Assembly: GCA_001972305.1 (NCBI GenBank)
Contig: BDDD01000321.1
Span: 124,001 to 188,000, forward strand
DNA length: 64,000 nucleotides
Direction of reading: 5' to 3'
Source of the DNA: Cephalotus follicularis
Taxonomy: Eukaryota; Streptophyta; Magnoliopsida; Oxalidales; Cephalotaceae
Shown here: in pieces, positions 21,690 to 32,472 of the stretch
How the letters are laid out: each line of letters begins with the position of its first letter
How positions within the stretch are numbered: the first letter of the stretch is position 1
Notes under the pieces: model-generated
The model's database searches: none
What the model was told of the DNA's origin: nothing
Seen by the model: the letters and a program-made list of their open reading frames with translations, nothing else
Translations under genes and position numbers: made by a program

Positions 21690-22502
21690 CAGTGACGGAT
21701 CCAGGATTTCAATCAGGAGGAGTGAAAAATACTTACAGGACGTAATTTAAAACCATACTCATCATTTGGATTACTAATTCAAAGAAAGCAAATAAAAAAA
21801 ATAGAAAACTTGTGTTTATAAAAACTATCACATGTTACCTATTAAATTTTTCTACAATTGTTTCCGACGATTCTTCATATAATTTTGGAACCGCAGCATA
21901 ATCCCCTCACTGTCAATAGTATTAAATATATGTATGTATATGACAAAACAATCATTTAACTAATCATCTCTCATTCGATTTTGGAACCGACTTTTCACTA
22001 TTTTCTTTGTTGACGAAACTCTTTCAACAAGGACAGCAACAATAGGTAAAGTAAATGCAAGTTTTACAAGCTAATATATGAATGGATAAATGACATCTTT
22101 TTTTAACCTGACTAATTTCTTTGCAAGATCTCCAGTCCCATCATTCAACTCACTAAGTTAGTTAGTAGTGTGCATGTCAATAATATATTTCTGAAGTTGG
22201 TTATCAAGTAACAATATAATAGCTCAATCAAGGAGACATTTGATGGATAAAAATTTGCTTCATTTAAGATCTTGATTTAAGAGAGAAACAACTCCTTGTT
22301 GATTTTCTTGAAACCTTTAAGAATCACATAAAAACTTTGATTATATTTGCCCCAAAACATGATATACTTTCATTTTTATTCTAGTGTTCAGTACGCTTTC
22401 ATTAAGGTTTTAGCTTCTCTTAAAATTTGATATTATATCTAAACTATTTTTTTAAAGGCCAGGGGGGTCAGGTGCCCTGGGCCTTATCTACATCCAGCCC
22501 TG
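21690..22502 (-). mobile_element. hAT transposon fragment/MITE-like element (813 bp), TSD GATAAACA
   Basis: The element begins CAGTGACGGATCCAGG and ends (reverse complement) CAGGGCTGGATGTAG, imperfect hAT termini. The exact 8-bp duplication GATAAACA lies at 21682-21689 and 22503-22510. The minus strand retains decayed hAT dimerisation-domain coding: GDLAKKLV, YXLVKLAFTLPIVAVLVERV and KIVKSRFQNRMRDD, similar to ZMYM1-like/TTF-type hAT proteins. It is an internally deleted, non-autonomous copy inside the captured dihydropyrimidinase DNA. Confidence 0.85.
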
Positions 22503-22618
22503 GATAAACATAAATACCAACAAAAGATTATGTCATTGATAATCTATCTAGTAAAGCCCTTGGTGGATGTACCAAAGACCTGCAAATCCCACTTTCATGA
22601 CGAATTTGGGGGAAGGGG

Positions 22619-23520
22619 TGTTGATACAGAAATCTTTCCTTCAACAGTATCCTACGTGGAGGACTTTTATTTGTATAGAGAAACGCCTGTCACTAATGCC
22701 TTGAGGAAGCTTTTGATCTCGGACACCTGCATAATGTAACAACAATGGTGGAAAGTCCAGGAGGTTGTTCTCCCGGGGACACTCCGACGCTCAAGTTAGA
22801 CAAGATGCAGGTGAAACAATGTACTTTTGAATGTAAAAATTGCTGACCTTTGTTCAGTCTGTTGAACTTGTATTTATAGTGGAGCTTTGTAACTGATAGA
22901 GCGTGTAATTCGGATGTGATCATTATCCCCTAGGGAAATGCCGAGGATCTCGATCATTCCCCTTGATCTCCGCCTATAATGTCGCTGTTTCCTTTGTTGT
23001 AGTTGATTGTGACTCTATCTCCTTGTTTGGATAAGTGCAAATCCCGAGAAATCAGGTGGTGTTAATCCCCTTACCCCATAGATAAGGTTGAGGTCCTCCG
23101 TTTGCATGACTGTAGAGGAAATCAATTATGATTCTGTTGCAGAGGTCATTGTCCTCTTTAGTCCGAGGACAAATGTAGCTTGAGTATGTCCGAGGAGGAG
23201 CTCGATAGTCTCTGTGTAGTGAAGGGAATTTCTCCTGTCCTGCATCTGTTAGATACTTTGGGAAGAGGAAGTCCTCGGCCCTTACACCTTGGATGTGGTC
23301 TTCTGCTTCTAAGTCTGAGGAGCGTCCTCGGACTTGATGTCTCAGTATGTTCTCTTCAAAAATTAATGATCCTCGGCTATAAGTCCGAGAAGGACGTTCT
23401 TTGCCATATGTGTACTCCTCGGCACGGCCTGTTAACTAGCTTCTGATTCCCCATTGACATTTGGTCAAGTCTGCTGTGGACACGTGTCCTTCTTAATATA
23501 AACATATTTTTCCTCCATCA
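22619..23520 (-). repeat. 3' LTR of Tat element 2 (902 bp)
   Basis: On the minus strand it runs from TGATGGAGGAAAAA to TCTGTATCAACA. Its U5 block is nearly identical to those of elements 1 and 4. The partner 5' LTR (32100-32467) lacks the segment corresponding to about 22892-23424. Confidence 0.92.
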
Positions 23521-24134
23521 TATACCCCCCTGGTCCTTGTTCTCTGACCTTGGCCAGAGGAGGAGGATCAGAGTTGAGAGCCGTGGCCCAGGCAAGACTC
23601 CTCTGCAATGCTTCTTGGTAGCTCTTCCTTGCACAAATGGGCTGAGGCTGAGAGTGTTGCCTTTGTCGTTGCTCTGCTTCATACCCTAGTCTACTTGAAC
23701 CGGGGACTAGAGCCTACCCTTTGGTCTTCCATCAATCTTATCAACGGGCCTCGAGTAGTGAACCGTTATGATTATCCTTTAAATTGCGTCTTGAGTACGC
23801 TTCACACGTGGCGAGCGCAGAGCAATTCCCGCCTCTGTCTTTTCATTTCCCGCGCATGATGTGACGATCTGTTTCCCCACCGTTGGATCTGTTTTAAGGT
23901 GGAGGGCCAGGATCCGAGGAGGGGGTCTATAAAAGCTTTTGTTCTCCCCAAAACATAACTTTCGCTTCTTCAACCTTCGGAACTCACAGTGTTTTTGAGA
24001 GCTCAAATCTGCAGTGTCTTCAGTGTCTTTTTCCCAAACCTTCGAATCAAAATCTTTGGTAAGCTTCTACCAACTCTGTGCTTTCCCAGATCATTTTCTT
24101 CTTTTGTGGTTTCTTCTTCTTCATCTTTTATTTC
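23521..24134 (+). promoter_or_regulatory. PPT (minus) and antisense-gene promoter/leader, element 2
   Basis: 23521-23535 holds the minus-strand polypurine tract CCAGGGGGGTATA next to the LTR. In the plus direction, GGATCCGAGGAGGGGGTC precedes TATAAAA at 23928-23934, and a pyrimidine-rich leader follows. GGTAAG near 24058 is conserved with element 1 and could be a 5' UTR splice donor. Conservation of the TATA context in two elements supports a real promoter for the antisense gene. Confidence 0.55.
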
Positions 24135-26620
24135 ATGGCTAGTCAAGAACTGTCCACTGGGTCTTCTTCTTCCTCTTCTTCTTCTTCTCCCTTATCTGTT
24201 GAGCCTTTGGCCATGGTGGTTCCCACCGCTGAAAGGCCACTTGGGGTTGAAGGTAGTCTAGGGGCTGCTGTGGGTGTCCCTGATGCACCCACTGCAGGGG
24301 CCAATCCTCTGCCTGAGGATTGTGTCTTTGGCTTGAGCACTCTCAGCCAAGCCGAGGTCAAAAGGCTTTCAAGAAAGTACAATTTCCCTCGTGGGTTGAC
24401 CTTCAATCTTCCTAAGGATCCTCGGGTAGTCACCGAGAGCCGAGAAGGCCTCTTTGTGGTCTTCGAAGGGGCTCTTTTCCATGGTCTGAGGGTCCCTGTC
24501 CCCTCCTTTGCCATCTCGGTCCTTCTTAGCTTTAGTCTTCATCCTGCACTTCTTCAACCTCAGTCTTGGGGTTTCATGATAGGGTTCCTCGTCAAATGCA
24601 TAGAGTCCGAGGTGGAAGCGACTGTGAATCTCTTCAAAGAGTTTCACGTCATCTCTGCCACCCCCAAAACAATCGGGTATTTTTTCAAGTCCCGTTCTGG
24701 GGTGAAAAAACTTCTTCTCAACCCCACCCAATCTATAAAAAACTGGAGGAGGAAATACTTTTTAATAAAGGACTTTGAAGGGTTTATTCCCTCTCCCTGG
24801 TGTAGCTCCTTGGACGTCAAGTCTTTGAACAAAAAATCTCGTCTGACCTCGGCTGAAAAGATAGGTCTAAGTAAGCTCCTGGCCCTTGAGCCAGAGGATG
24901 TCAACTCCACCATAACTGAGGATCGTCTGGTCCAGGCTGGACTAAGTGTGGTCCTCGGACGGGAATCCTCCTCGGATGGATCCGAGGAGGAAGAATCAGA
25001 GGGAGAGGGAGAGCAAAGTAGTCCTCTGCCCCCAATATCGGAACGAACTTGTATAAAATCTTTGTCTTCTCTGTCTCTTCTATTAATACTGTTTTCACTA
25101 ACCTTTGCATTTTTTGATCTCTGACTCTGACTCTCTTGTCTTCTTTCAGCAATGGCTCCTCGCCGAGATCTTTCTTCTATCATTAGGGCCACTGATCAGA
25201 GGAAGGCCCCTGCACCTACTGGGCCAAAGCCTAAGGCAAAAACTCCTGTGGCCGATAGGCCAAGGCCACAGGTCAACACCCCTTCTCCTCCTCCTTCTGT
25301 TAGGGTGCCCGTGGCCACGACCGAGAAGAGGAAGGAGGGGAGCAAGAGGCCGGCTGACAAAACCCCCTCCACTGAACACGCTCCTCTGACGAAGAGGAGC
25401 AGAAAGGGGAAGGCCGTGGATGGCATCGAGAAGGTGCGGGAGGTCGAGGACGTTGCTGCCCTCGGATCAAGCTCCCGGATCCCATAATCATTCCTCCATC
25501 TCGGGGGGTGGAAGAGCTGCTCAATGAGTTTGAGGGCATGGAGTGCGATCGCTTGAACCTGAGTGGTGCTGGAGTCCCCCCCAGGCACTTAGCCGGCTGG
25601 TCTTCTTCCCCATGGAGGTGGAGGCGAGGCAGAGGTGGTCCAACGAGGAGTTGGTGACCAACTGTCTGAGGAACCACTTAAGGGTGAGTGATCTCTGCCT
25701 TTGTTGCCTTGACTTCTCTTCTATTTCAACTCTTCAAATTTTCTAACACTTTTTTGCTTCTGTGACAGTCTCTGAACGACACTCAACTGCTTGTGGACAA
25801 CTTCTCTGCAGTGGTGGCCAGGGACCGAGAGCTGAGGTCGAGCATGGCCACATTAGAGGAGACTGCTCGCTCGGCCCAAGCTCAGCTGAACGAGGTTCTG
25901 AAAGTTCAGGAGTCCTTGGCCGAGGAGAAGAAGCAAGCAGTTGAGGCCTTAGAGGAGGAGAGGGCCGAGAGGAGGAGGCTCGAGGCCAAGCTAAAACGGG
26001 CCGAGGAGAGAAATGATGATCTGGTGGTCAAGCTTGAGCGGCAGCAAAGGAAAGAGAAGGAGCAGCTGAGGAAGGAACAACGCCAGTCCGTGGCCGACTT
26101 CAAGAACTCGGAGGAGTTCAAGGAGTTGATGAGGTCCTCCGTGGAGGAGTTCAAGAGCTCTGATGAATTCGACGAGGCAGTGTTCTTGGAAGCGGCCGAG
26201 TACTTTCGCCGAGGCTTCTATGCCTGCAGGAATTGGATCGCTTCTCTGAAGCCCAAGTTCCCTCTGGATGAAGTGGTGTATTGTCACTCTGCCAATGCAT
26301 TTGACTTCTACCCAGAGGGGATTGATGTGGTGGAGGACAGGGTCCGTCAGAGGTTGGCGCAAGAGGCCTCATCTACCTTGGTGGAGGATCGGGCAACTCC
26401 CACTTCTCCTGATTTGGTTGTTCTCACCACGGATCCTACTGCTGCTCCCTCCTCGGAACCTGCATTAGACTCCTCAGCTCTTCCTGCATCTTCAACTTCA
26501 GAGGACATCTTCGCTGGTTTGGGCGATCCTCCCCTGCCTTCTGTGGGGGCCTTCTTTGCTCCTCCACCTCCTCCTTCTGAAGATCCTCCAACAGAGCACA
26601 GTGATGCTCCTCAGACTTAG
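24135..26620 (+). pseudogene. Antisense gene of Tat element 2 (PF04195-like, three exons)
   Basis: Exon 1 (24135-25050) starts MASQELSTG, then a Ser run, then the putative gypsy-type transposon domain: RGLTFNLPKDPRVV, LFVVFEGALFHGLRVPVPSF, QSWGFMIGFLVKCIESE, LFKEFHVISATPK and NWRRKYFLIKDFEGFIPSPW. An acidic tail follows. A phase-1 intron (GTATAA...TTTCAG) leads to exon 2 (25150-25683), basic and Pro-rich with KRPADK and KRSRKGK. A second, phase-0 intron (GTGAGT...GACAG) leads to exon 3 (25769-26620), a long Glu/Lys/Arg-rich coiled coil, then AAEYFRRGFYACRNWIASLK, AFDFYPEGID and an acidic, Pro-rich end. One base is missing near 25482 (early stop after GSSSRIP) and the frame shifts again near 25582, so this copy is broken. 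The protein's role is unknown. Confidence 0.72.
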
Positions 26621-27844
26621 TTTTTGCTTTAGCCTTGTAATAGTTTTCTTTTTATCTTCTGTAATCTTTTTGAATATCAATGAAGGAAACTCTTTTCTCA
26701 TTCTCTGATCTTGTCTTTGAGTTTTTCTTCTGTGTTGTGATTGATCTCTGCATACTTGTTCTTGTTATTAATTCCCTTAGGAATTTTTGTCTTCATAGTA
26801 ATCTCTGATTCTTCACACAAATGAGCACTTGACTCCAAAAAATCTTAAGTAACTTAACAAAAATATAAGTAAATGAGGCTTTGCCTTCTTGGACTTCATC
26901 TTCAATTGGCAATTCCCTTAGGAATTTTATTCTTGTTGTGACCTCGGATTCCTCGCATAAATGAGCAACTAACTCCAAAAAGGCTTAAGTGACTTAACAA
27001 AAAGAACAAGCCCTTGTATTCTCGGACTTAATCAATTCCACATGTGTTGAAGCTTTAAGTGTGCTTGAGTATTGATAGTTCCTTGGAACTTTTAAGTTAG
27101 CCCAAATCACTAACCTTGCATGGACGAGGTCACTCAAGCTTTAAGAGTCCTCGTAGGACCCCTAATTTGTAAAAATGCTTAAGTAATTATAAGAAAACTT
27201 TTGCACTCACAGGTTGAATTCTTGGTCTGCTCGGACAAGTTCCCATGGGTTTGCCGAGGAGAGTATCGTCTAACCTAAGATGTTTTAGGGCAGGTCGGCT
27301 GAGCTTTCAGTCCACTTGGAGACACTTGTATTAAAGTGCTCAGTCCAATGAGCTTGATCGTTGCGAGTTCCCATGGATTCGCCTTTCAAGTCACGATTTT
27401 AGGTCTGGTTGGACAAGTTCCTATGGTGTTGTCAACCAGTGTTTGCTCCCTTAGGAGTCTTAGTGCTTCCTTGGAAGTCTTTAGGAGTACTCCTCGGAAG
27501 GAGTCTTTGCTGTTGTATATCGGCGCTCCTTGGAAGGAGTCTTTAGTATGTGCATCCTTGGATGCTCTTGAATGCCTGTTTTACTGGTCTGTCTGAGACC
27601 TCGGCTTGTGTTGGTTTTCCTTTTGAGAATTAGCCTCCGTAAGGCTTAGGGAACCTCGGATTTTTAGGTGCCCCCTTGGGGGCGTAGTCCGAGATGCTTA
27701 ATCTAGAACTGAGGGAACTGATCGGTGGCTGTTCAGAGGTTTGAGGACATGAACATTGGACCTCCGGTCCCTTGCAAACTTGGAACTAGGATGTTGAACA
27801 CAAATCTTGAAAAATTTCAAACTTTCATTGAAAATATCTTACAT
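26621..27844. other. Spacer between antisense gene and integrase, element 2
   Basis: Non-coding. It carries repeated short words built on CCTTGGAA, CTTAGGAATTTT and TTCCTCGGAAGGAGTCTTT, with duplicated segments around 26770-27010 (two copies of a block ending CTCCAAAAA..CTTAAGT.ACTTAACAAAAA). The same spacer is present, inverted, in element 1. Confidence 0.6.
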
Positions 27845-28684
27845 TTATTTATAGTACTTCCTCAGATGCTCGGCATTCCAAGCTCTGGCAATCTCCCTAC
27901 CCCCCAAAGTTTCAAGTTTGAATGTTCCTGGGCGGAGGACCCTTTTGATCTTGTATGGCCCTTCCCAGGTAGGGGCTAGTTTTCCTCTGGTGCCAGTGGG
28001 ATCTGCCACGGCTGAGTTGCGTAGAACTAGATCTCCTTGTCTTAGTGGTCTCGGGCTTAATTTTTTGTTGTAGTAACGACTAACCCTTTGTTGGTAGGCT
28101 GCAACTCTGATTTCAGATTTATCTCTGAGCTCTCCCACAAGGTCGAGGAGGCATCTAAGCCCTTCTTCGTTGTTGTCTTCAGTGAAGTGCACAACTCTTG
28201 GTGATTGCATTCCAACCTCCACTGGTATCATAGCCTCGGCTCCGAAACACAAACTGTAGGGGGATTCTCCTGTTGTAGTCCGAGGAGTGGTTATGTATGC
28301 CCATAACACGCTTGGTAACTCCTCGGTCCACCTTCCTTTGCTGTCTTCTAGGCGCTTTTTCAAGCCCGAGATGATCTCTCTGTTTATCACCTCGGCTTGA
28401 CCATTGCTTTGAGGGTAGGCTACTGAGGCAAGCCTGTGCTCTATTCTCCATTCTCTGCAAAAGTCCCGAAAGGCTTGGCAATCAAACTGCTTGCCATTGT
28501 CGGTGATAATTGTCCTCAGAACTCCAAATCTGCAGATTATTGACTTCCACACAAAACTCTCTGTATTCTTCTCTGTAATCGTGGCCAAAGGTTCTGCCTC
28601 TACCCACTTAGTGAAGTAATCAACTGCTACAATGAGGAACTTTCTCTGGCCTGTTGCCATAGGTAATGGTCCAACGAAGTCCAT
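27845..28684 (-). CDS. Integrase core and C-terminal domain, Tat element 2
   Basis: A 279-residue open frame. It has the retroviral-type integrase core with D (VAVDYFTKWVEAEPL), D (TIITDNGKQFDCQAF) and E (GQAEVINREIISGLKKRL), then GESPYSLCFGAEAMIPVE and a C-terminal segment ending IARAWNAEHLRKYYK. The D-D-E residues are all present. Upstream, a TGA at about 28685 replaces the codon before MDFVGPL, and a one-base loss at about 28793-28800 separates it from the zinc-finger part (HHCC residues around 28740-28800). It is therefore a detached piece of the polyprotein. Confidence 0.88.
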   Translation of the reverse strand: MDFVGPLPMATGQRKFLIVAVDYFTKWVEAEPLATITEKNTESFVWKSIICRFGVLRTIITDNGKQFDCQAFRDFCREWRIEHRLASVAYPQSNGQAEVINREIISGLKKRLEDSKGRWTEELPSVLWAYITTPRTTTGESPYSLCFGAEAMIPVEVGMQSPRVVHFTEDNNEEGLRCLLDLVGELRDKSEIRVAAYQQRVSRYYNKKLSPRPLRQGDLVLRNSAVADPTGTRGKLAPTWEGPYKIKRVLRPGTFKLETLGGREIARAWNAEHLRKYYK

Positions 28685-28791
28685 TCACCACTGCGCGAAG
28701 GGCCACGGGGCCGTTAGTGATGTCAGAGGTTGAGAAGGCCTTCTACTTATGTTGGCGTTCCTCTGACACTTGTCACACTTCTTCACCAAGT

Positions 28792-31047
28792 TTATAGCAT
28801 CTTGATGATGGTTGGCCAGTAGTAACCTTGCCTTAACAGCTTATAAGACAAAGTCCTGCCTCCTGTATGGTTGCCACAAATTCCTTCGTGGACCTCCCTT
28901 AAGGCGTAGTCGGCTTCTGAGGGGTTCAAGCACCTCAGCCAAGGAAATGAGAAAGACCTTTTGTAAAGGATCCCATCTCGGAATTGGAATCTGTTTGCTC
29001 TGTAGACTAGCTTCCTTGCCTCCACGGGGTCCTCCGGTAGGATCCCATCCCTTAGCCAATTAATGAAGGGAGTCATCCAATTTGGCTCCTGAGGGACATC
29101 TATGTCCATTACCTCTGCTTGAGAGATGGTTGGACGATCCAGGTAGTCAACTAGCACCGTTTGATTTTTCTCCAACTCCTCTGCTGTTGCTAGCTTTGAT
29201 AGTTGGTCTGCCCTGACGTTCTCTGCTCTGGGTACTTTAATAATTCTCAAAACTTCAAAGGCTGACTTCATGCCCTGAAAATGGGACAAGTACTTCGTCA
29301 TAAGGTCTTCTCTGGCCTCATACTCCCCATTCGCCAAACCAACCACCAGCTGAGAATCACTTGAGGCTTCAATCCTCTGCACCTCCTGCTGCCTCTCAGG
29401 GGCAAAGTTCCTCTTCTTTTGTCTGATCGGGGGCCTGGCCGGGTTCACACTCAGTTTGTGAACCATTACATTTGAACTGATGCCAGGGACCTCCTCTGCC
29501 GACCACGCAAAAACATCTTTATTATCTCGGAGGAATGTTATTAACTCCTCCTTCTCCACCTCTCCAAGTTGTGAGCCAACTTGGAGTACTCTCTCTGTGT
29601 TGCCCTCTTCCACGGGCACTTGGAGGACGTCTTCTACCGGCTGTGGACGCTCTGGTTCCATGTCTCCTCTGAGCTCCACATTTGCTATGGGGAGAACCTT
29701 GCCCTTCCCCTTATCCGAGATGGCAGTTTTGTAGCATCTCCTCGCCACCTCTTGATCTCCTCTGACTTCCCCCACGCCAAACCTTGTGGGAAACTTCATT
29801 AATAGGTGTCTCGTAGACACTATGGCTTCCAACAAATTCAGACCTGGTCGCCCTATTATCGCATTGTATGGGCTTGAGGTGTCCACCACCAGGAATGTCA
29901 TCTCTACCTGAGTCTGGCGTGGGGCCGTACCTGCAACCACGGACAGGTTGATAGATCCCAGAGGATGGATCGTTTCACCTGTGAAGCCGACCAGTGGGGT
30001 CTTGACAGGCTTCAGTTGGTCGGCTGGTATCCTCAACTGATCAAATGCATGCTTGTACAGGATATCGGTCGAGCTACCACTATCAAGAAGGATTCTCTTC
30101 ATGGTAAAAAGTTCTACCAGAAGAGTAACCACCACTGGATCATCGTGAGGAAGGCGTACTCCCTCATAGTCCGCCTCCGAGAAGGTTATCACCTCCTCAT
30201 CTCCTCCAGTTCTGAGCCTTTTGCTGTGAGGGACTTGTTGCACAGCAAGGGACTGTCTCCCATAGGCCTTTCTCACGTTTGAATGGTCGCCCCCTGACGC
30301 GACCCCACCAGAGATGGTGTGGATGACACCTCTGGGTTGCTGCTGTTGCTGCTCCTCCTGCTGCCGAGGAGCCTCTTCTCTTCTCTGCTCTCTTCTTCCT
30401 TGAGGAGCATCTCTGTCCACATACTTGCGCAGGTGTCCCTTTCTAATCAGATCCTCAATCTGATTCTTCAGCTGCCTGCATTCCTCTGTATCGTGGCCGT
30501 GGTCACGATGATACCGGCAGTACTTCTCCACATTTCTGTTCTCTGCCGGGGTTCTCAGCTTCTCAGGCCATTGAAAAGGGACCTTATCTTGCTCCACAGC
30601 AAGTATCCTTGTCCGCGTGTCCAGAAGGGGGGCAAAGGTGTTGTAAGATGGTGTTGGTACCCCGCCCCTGGATGTGCCCTCTCGCCTGGAGAGCTTATGT
30701 CTGAGGTCTCCCTTGGACAGGTCTGACCTCTCCTTTCTCTTCTCTCTTCTCTCGGGAGCATTTTGTGAAGGCTCCCTTCTCTCCTCCTGATGGCCAGTCC
30801 AGGGTGTCTTTTGCTTCCTGGCCACCATCTCTTCCTCGGTATTGACATACCTCTCTGCCCTTTTCAGCAAGTCTGCCATGTCCTTGGCCGGTTTCTTCAG
30901 TAGAGAGAAGGTGAATTTCGAGTTGCTCCTCAGCCCGTTGTTCAGGGCTGCCAGAGCAAAGGAAGGCTCCAGGTCTTTCACTGTGAGCGATTCCTTGTTA
31001 AACCTGGTGAGGTAATCTCTCAATGATTCATCCTTACCCTGCACCAC
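28792..31047 (-). CDS. Gag-protease-(deleted RT)-RNase H tail polyprotein, Tat element 2
   Basis: A 751-residue open frame with the second half of the gag domain (DYLTRFNKESLTVKDLEPSF), a zinc-knuckle-like CRYHRDHGHDTEEC and an aspartic protease (ILLDSGSSTDILY). At FAPERQQ the frame jumps directly to EVQRIEASSDSQLVVGLANG. In element 4 these two points are about 1.4 kb apart, the interval holding all of RT, the first RNase H and most of the archaeal-type RNase H. The deletion keeps the reading frame. The frame then runs through RADQLSKLATAEELE to the start of the integrase zinc finger (HEGICGNHTGGRTL) and ends by frameshift at WPTIIKML. It cannot reverse-transcribe. Confidence 0.88.
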   Translation of the reverse strand: MVQGKDESLRDYLTRFNKESLTVKDLEPSFALAALNNGLRSNSKFTFSLLKKPAKDMADLLKRAERYVNTEEEMVARKQKTPWTGHQEERREPSQNAPERREKRKERSDLSKGDLRHKLSRREGTSRGGVPTPSYNTFAPLLDTRTRILAVEQDKVPFQWPEKLRTPAENRNVEKYCRYHRDHGHDTEECRQLKNQIEDLIRKGHLRKYVDRDAPQGRREQRREEAPRQQEEQQQQQPRGVIHTISGGVASGGDHSNVRKAYGRQSLAVQQVPHSKRLRTGGDEEVITFSEADYEGVRLPHDDPVVVTLLVELFTMKRILLDSGSSTDILYKHAFDQLRIPADQLKPVKTPLVGFTGETIHPLGSINLSVVAGTAPRQTQVEMTFLVVDTSSPYNAIIGRPGLNLLEAIVSTRHLLMKFPTRFGVGEVRGDQEVARRCYKTAISDKGKGKVLPIANVELRGDMEPERPQPVEDVLQVPVEEGNTERVLQVGSQLGEVEKEELITFLRDNKDVFAWSAEEVPGISSNVMVHKLSVNPARPPIRQKKRNFAPERQQEVQRIEASSDSQLVVGLANGEYEAREDLMTKYLSHFQGMKSAFEVLRIIKVPRAENVRADQLSKLATAEELEKNQTVLVDYLDRPTISQAEVMDIDVPQEPNWMTPFINWLRDGILPEDPVEARKLVYRANRFQFRDGILYKRSFSFPWLRCLNPSEADYALREVHEGICGNHTGGRTLSYKLLRQGYYWPTIIKML

Positions 31048-31133
31048 GTTGATGAGGTGGGTAGAATTTCTCCTCTAGGTGGTGCTGTTGAGGAACTTTG
31101 TGACGAACAGTTCCGTAAACTGGTCAAAGCTCT

Positions 31134-32054
31134 TCACTGAATTCTTGGCCAAGGTGAAATACCATGATTGGGCAGCTCCACTGGGAATCCTCGGCAAAGC
31201 ATGGCGTCCGAGGCCTGATGCATCCACATAGCCTGGATATAGGTGCGTACATGTTGGATGGGATCCGTGGACCCATCGTACTTATCAAGATTTGGGTTTC
31301 GAAACCCACTGGGGACTGGCTCTGCTATGATCTCGGCTGTGAAGGGGTGTGCATTGATGTTTTGCACCTCGGATAGGCGCCCCCCATGCCGTTCCACTCC
31401 TCGGAATCTCCTTTCCAGGTCTGCGAGCCTTCTATCCACTGCTTGCTTTACTTCTTCTATGTTCCTAACCCTGCTAGAAACATGTGATCTCCCAGCTACT
31501 GAGGCTGGGGGATTGACCCTGCTTCCTCGGGCCGTGCAAGCTCTATGTGGAGCGTTGGAACGCACTTGGGCCTCCTCTACTCCCCTGGCCTCCTGCCGAG
31601 GATCCACGTCCATGGCTTGATGCTGAGGGTGCACTCTTCTGGGATCGCTGGGGTGATCCCTAGCAGTCGAGGACTCAGCTCTCTGAGATACATTGATCTC
31701 AGACCTCCTTCCCAGGGGATTGTTGTCCCCTGACCGCCTGAGGAGAGGTTCGTTTCTCCCCGACGGGTTTCGCCTGGCACCTCGGGGGTGCCTTGTCTCC
31801 ACCTCTGGCCTGTGAGGGCCAGAAACTCCTCGGTCCACTGGCTGGGCGGGCCCGACCTGTTGCTGTTGGTTGGCCAAAGTTGTGACCAATAGATCAGTGA
31901 TTCGCTCCATCCCTTGGAGGAGCTGACTGAGTTGCTCCCCTGTAACGGGAGCTTGTTGTTGAGCCACTTCTTGAACGGCTTCCGGTGGAGGAGCCATGAC
32001 CTCCTGTTGCTGGCTACCGGTGGCTCCAACCAGAGTGTTCTTCCTCGGAGGCAT
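31134..32054 (-). pseudogene. Gag N-terminal part, Tat element 2
   Basis: A frame from MPPRKNTLVGATGSQQQEV through a Gln/Arg-rich region to GFRNPNLDKYDGSTDPIQHV and AMLCRGFPVELP. There a frameshift (relative to GFPVTLTGAAQSWYF in element 4) ends the frame. A further TAG at about 31074 (CAG in element 4) separates it from the next frame, which begins MVQGKDESL. Start Met32054 lies 45 bp after the LTR, the same place as the intact gag start of element 4. Confidence 0.85.
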
Positions 32055-32077
32055 GATTGTTAATGACTTTTTATCGC

Positions 32078-32097
32078 GTTTCTCACAGACGGCGCCA
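32078..32097 (-). other. Primer-binding site of Tat element 2
   Basis: The minus strand reads TGGCGCCGTCTGTGAGAAAC, two bases inside the 5' LTR. Element 4 has the same site with one difference (GTGGGAAAC). Confidence 0.85.
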
Positions 32098-32099
32098 AC

Positions 32100-32467
32100 T
32101 GTTGATACAGAAATCTTTCTCTCAATAGTATCCTACGTGGAGGACTTTTATTTGTAGAGAGAAATGCCTGTCACTAATGCCTTGAGGAAGCTTTTGATCT
32201 CGGACACCTGCACAAGGTAACAACAATGGTGGAAAGTCCAGAAGGTTGTTCTCCCGGGGACACTCCGACGCTCAAATTAGACAAGATGCAGGTGAAACAA
32301 TGTACTTTTGAATGTAAAAATTGCTGACCTTTGTTCAGTCTGTTGAACTTGTATTTATAGTGGAGCTTTGTAGGCCTGTTAACTAGCTTCTGATTCCCCA
32401 TTGACATTTGGTCAAGTCTGCTGTGGACACGTGTCCTTCTTAATATAAACATATTTTTCCTCCATCA
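32100..32467 (-). repeat. 5' LTR of Tat element 2, internally deleted (368 bp)
   Basis: It has the same termini as the 902-bp 3' LTR, but GGAGCTTTGTA is joined directly to GGCCTGTTAACTAGC, removing about 533 bp of U3. What remains is U5, the TATA-like region and the outermost about 85 bp of U3. Since paired LTRs are identical at insertion, the deletion arose later. Confidence 0.9.
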
Positions 32468-32472
32468 AGGGG

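Larger units (their letters stand above)
22619..32467 (-). mobile_element. Tat element 2: Ty3/gypsy retrotransposon with antisense gene
   Basis: It is 9,849 bp, flanked by AGGGG (22614-22618 and 32468-32472). On the minus strand it has a 5' LTR (32100-32467), a PBS (TGGCGCCGTCTGTGAGAAAC), gag, protease, a piece of RNase H, integrase, a non-coding spacer, an antisense spliced gene (plus strand, 24135-26620), a PPT and a 3' LTR (22619-23520). Grande-type Tat elements are known for an antisense gene between pol and the 3' LTR. The copy is defective: RT is deleted, gag and pol contain stops and shifts, and the 5' LTR is shortened. Confidence 0.93.
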
